Program-made: the position numbers and the translations under genes
Part shown: one piece after another, positions 6,308 to 7,982 of the stretch
How positions within the stretch are numbered: position 1 is the stretch's first letter
Layout: every line of letters starts with the position of its first letter
Notes under the pieces: model-generated
Told to the model about the DNA's origin: nothing
Databases searched by the model: none
Seen by the model: the letters and a program-made list of their open reading frames with translations, nothing else
Origin: Candidatus Omnitrophota bacterium
Lineage (GTDB): Bacteria; Omnitrophota; Gorgyraeia; Gygaellales; Profunditerraquicolaceae
DNA length: 7,982 nt
Direction of reading: 5' to 3'
Assembly (NCBI GenBank): GCA_023247875.1
Contig: JAHFFQ010000066.1
Location: 1 to 7,982 of the forward strand

Positions 6308-7982
6308 AATATTTTACTTAATGCCTCCGTTACCTTTAAATTATCCTGCGGCAGGCGTACTTGCGGCCTGTTTTTCCATATTTCTTTAATGCTGTCGGCC
6401 AGGCATGGGCTTTTCGCCAAATATATATATCCTTTGTCCTGATAATTCTTTAGAAAACGCCGATGCTTCCTGCTTAAACCATCGGCCTTAAATACTACAA
6501 CGTATTTTCCCGCTGATGCCGCCTCGGAGACCATTGAGATGCTTTCCGGAGAGCTGATCACTATCGCGCTAAGGCCAAGTATCCCGCCTATAACATCAGG
6601 ATGGTTATTTTCATTAGCGATGACCATAAGCTTGCAGCGGCTATAACTACCAAGTTCATTCTTAATAACCTGCTCTATTTCGGGAGAGGTGCGCCGCGAT
6701 GTAGAAAGCAGAATATCGGCGTTTAGCTCTTCAGCTGCTCTCTTGATCTCGGATAGCACCCCGGAGATCAACCGGCCGGAGATAGAAAAACCCTTGCTGC
6801 TCCCCCCGATCAACACCCCGATGCATAAAGAAGACAGATCACCTTTGACAAAGCCCGACTGTTTTAGTCTCTCTGATTTTTCTTTTAGGAAATCGGCGCC
6901 AATTAAATTAAGCGCACCGCTGGTCACCACCACATTCTTTCTTACGGCTGGCCTGTCGTGCTCGGGGATAATTGCCAGGTCAAATTTCTTCAGGCTTAAA
7001 TTACCCGGACGCATCAAGACAATGGATTTGGCCCGGTTCTGCCGGGCTAACCGGTAATTTACCCCGCTTATCGAGCTGCCGGCAGAAATAATAATATCCG
7101 GCTTAAACTTCATCAGGCCGAGCCAGCTTTCCCGGGACTTTACCTCCCGGATAGAAAGATTGGTTTTTATCCCGCGCAAACTCAGCTGCTGGATAATTAA
7201 TTTAGCCACGCTCTCGGACTGGCGCAGGTGACCGGTTTTTCCGTCGGAGAGAATAAGAAGCTCCTTTTCCCTGCCGTACTTCCATATCTTATAGGTCCAG
7301 AGGTATTCATGCGGGTAGAGCCGGACATATTTTTCGTAAATACCAGTCAGCCTCTGCAGGTTCTCCCGCAGGTCTTTTTGGCTGTCCCCGGATCTACTTA
7401 CCGTATACACCTGGTCCAGGATAACTTTGATGTAAGGTCCCTTGACCCGCGTGTAAAAAGTCGGAATTATGGAGCAACCATATTTTAAAGCCAGCTTCAC
7501 CGCCCCTGTGGACATAGAGGCCTCCTTACCGAAAAACCTTACTAATTCCCCTCTCCTGCCACCCTGGTCCACGGTCATGCCGATTGCCTCATTCTTTTTA
7601 AGTGTTTCGATCAATTGGCGCACCCCGGCATCCTTATGGATGATTTTTGCCCCCAGGTTAAGCCGGTAAGAGTTAAGCAGTGCGTTTAACCCGGGGAAAC
7701 CCTGGTCGCGCACAAAAAGCACGAAAGGTACCCCGACATTGGCGCAGATAATATTAGAAAGCTCCCAATCGCCCTCATGGACAGCCAGAAAGATCACCCC
7801 TTTACCTCTTTTAAAAGCCGCGTCAACATAATCCAGATTTTCTATATGTATGTATTTTTCAAGATACTCTTTGTTTATGCGCGGGATAAAGGATATCTCA
7901 ATAAGATTCTGGCCGAATGCCCGGTAAGCCCTGCGGGTGATACCTCTTGCCGCCGCGTAGTTCCCGTCCTCTACCACGGCCT
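6304..7982 (-). CDS. Fused lipid A-type acyltransferase (LpxL/HtrB-like) and ELM1-like (DUF1022) domain, 5' end beyond window
   Basis: The frame is open to the right edge, so the start is outside the window; the GTG at 7977 is not a credible start. Numbering from that GTG, residues 1 to about 235 are the LpxL/HtrB acyltransferase fold lacking its N-terminal membrane anchor: the HX4E site H67-E72 (HEGDWE; HFGNWE is typical), DQGG (137-140), RFFG (147-150) and the closing LWTYKIWKYGR (226-236). Such enzymes add secondary acyl chains to lipid A at the inner membrane. Residues about 239-557 match the ELM1 family: SDGKTGH (244-250), PDIIISAGSS (293-302), IIPEHDRP (336-343), TSGALN (352-357), STSRRT (425-430) and SPESISMVSEA (476-486). 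Plant ELM1 acts in mitochondrial fission; bacterial members are uncharacterised and look like GT-B glycosyltransferases. The fusion suggests that the ELM1 part acts on lipid A or inner core. The stop overlaps the next ATG as ATGA. Confidence 0.9.
   Translation of the reverse strand, partial: AVVEDGNYAAARGITRRAYRAFGQNLIEISFIPRINKEYLEKYIHIENLDYVDAAFKRGKGVIFLAVHEGDWELSNIICANVGVPFVLFVRDQGFPGLNALLNSYRLNLGAKIIHKDAGVRQLIETLKKNEAIGMTVDQGGRRGELVRFFGKEASMSTGAVKLALKYGCSIIPTFYTRVKGPYIKVILDQVYTVSRSGDSQKDLRENLQRLTGIYEKYVRLYPHEYLWTYKIWKYGREKELLILSDGKTGHLRQSESVAKLIIQQLSLRGIKTNLSIREVKSRESWLGLMKFKPDIIISAGSSISGVNYRLARQNRAKSIVLMRPGNLSLKKFDLAIIPEHDRPAVRKNVVVTSGALNLIGADFLKEKSERLKQSGFVKGDLSSLCIGVLIGGSSKGFSISGRLISGVLSEIKRAAEELNADILLSTSRRTSPEIEQVIKNELGSYSRCKLMVIANENNHPDVIGGILGLSAIVISSPESISMVSEAASAGKYVVVFKADGLSRKHRRFLKNYQDKGYIYLAKSPCLADSIKEIWKNRPQVRLPQDNLKVTEALSKIL

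Noticed and set aside
6304..7272. Eukaryotic origin suggested by the name ELM1 (mitochondrial fission)
   Set aside because: The family has many bacterial members; the context is a dense bacterial operon with ATGA overlaps and no introns, so the name reflects the first studied plant protein only.
7975..7977. GTG as start codon of the acyltransferase-ELM1 gene
   Set aside because: The frame stays open to the window edge, and starting here would remove the N-terminal membrane anchor and about 60-90 residues expected in LpxL-type enzymes. The gene is best treated as cut at its 5' end.
1..7982. CRISPR, tRNA/rRNA genes, insertion sequences, phage genes, riboswitches or promoters
   Set aside because: None seen: there is no spaced repeat array, no transposase or integrase motif, and no noncoding stretch in which a promoter, terminator or RNA gene would normally sit.

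Overview
The window is one stretch of a minus-strand operon for cell-envelope glycans. It is coding from edge to edge, with no intergenic DNA, and every gene is read right to left. The repertoire is a lipid A-type late acyltransferase, several GT9 (ADP-heptose:LPS heptosyltransferase family) domains, GT4 glycosyltransferases and a NodB-type deacetylase. This points to a Gram-negative-type bacterium that makes lipopolysaccharide or a related lipid-anchored glycan. Base composition is moderate and codon use looks even across the genes. The style (dense overlapping GT9/GT4 genes, fused enzymes) recalls uncultured lineages such as Omnitrophota, but no marker gene is present, so that placement is a weak inference.

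In transcription order: (1) 7982-6304, 5' end cut by the window edge, an LpxL/HtrB-like acyltransferase fused to an ELM1-like (DUF1022, GT-B-like) domain; (2) 6307-4214, a GT4 glycosyltransferase fused to a GT9 heptosyltransferase-like domain; (3) 4217-3117, a stand-alone GT4; (4) 3138-2347, a membrane-anchored polysaccharide deacetylase-like protein with an altered metal site; (5) 2350-1313, a stand-alone GT9; (6) 1316 to beyond base 1, a tandem GT9-GT9 protein whose 3' end is cut by the window. Gene 6 was read by hand on the reverse complement and is open for all 438 codons seen.

Four of the five junctions are 4-base ATGA start/stop overlaps. The fifth is a 22-base overlap. This implies one polycistronic message with coupled translation. 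No promoter or terminator is inside the window.

Together the genes would acylate the lipid anchor (1), add inner and outer core sugars (GT9 and GT4 domains) and possibly modify an N- or O-acetylated sugar (4). Sugar donors, acceptors and order of action cannot be read from sequence. The most notable points are three two-domain fusions in one operon (nine enzyme domains in six ORFs), above all the acyltransferase-ELM1 fusion, and the missing metal-ligand histidine in the deacetylase.
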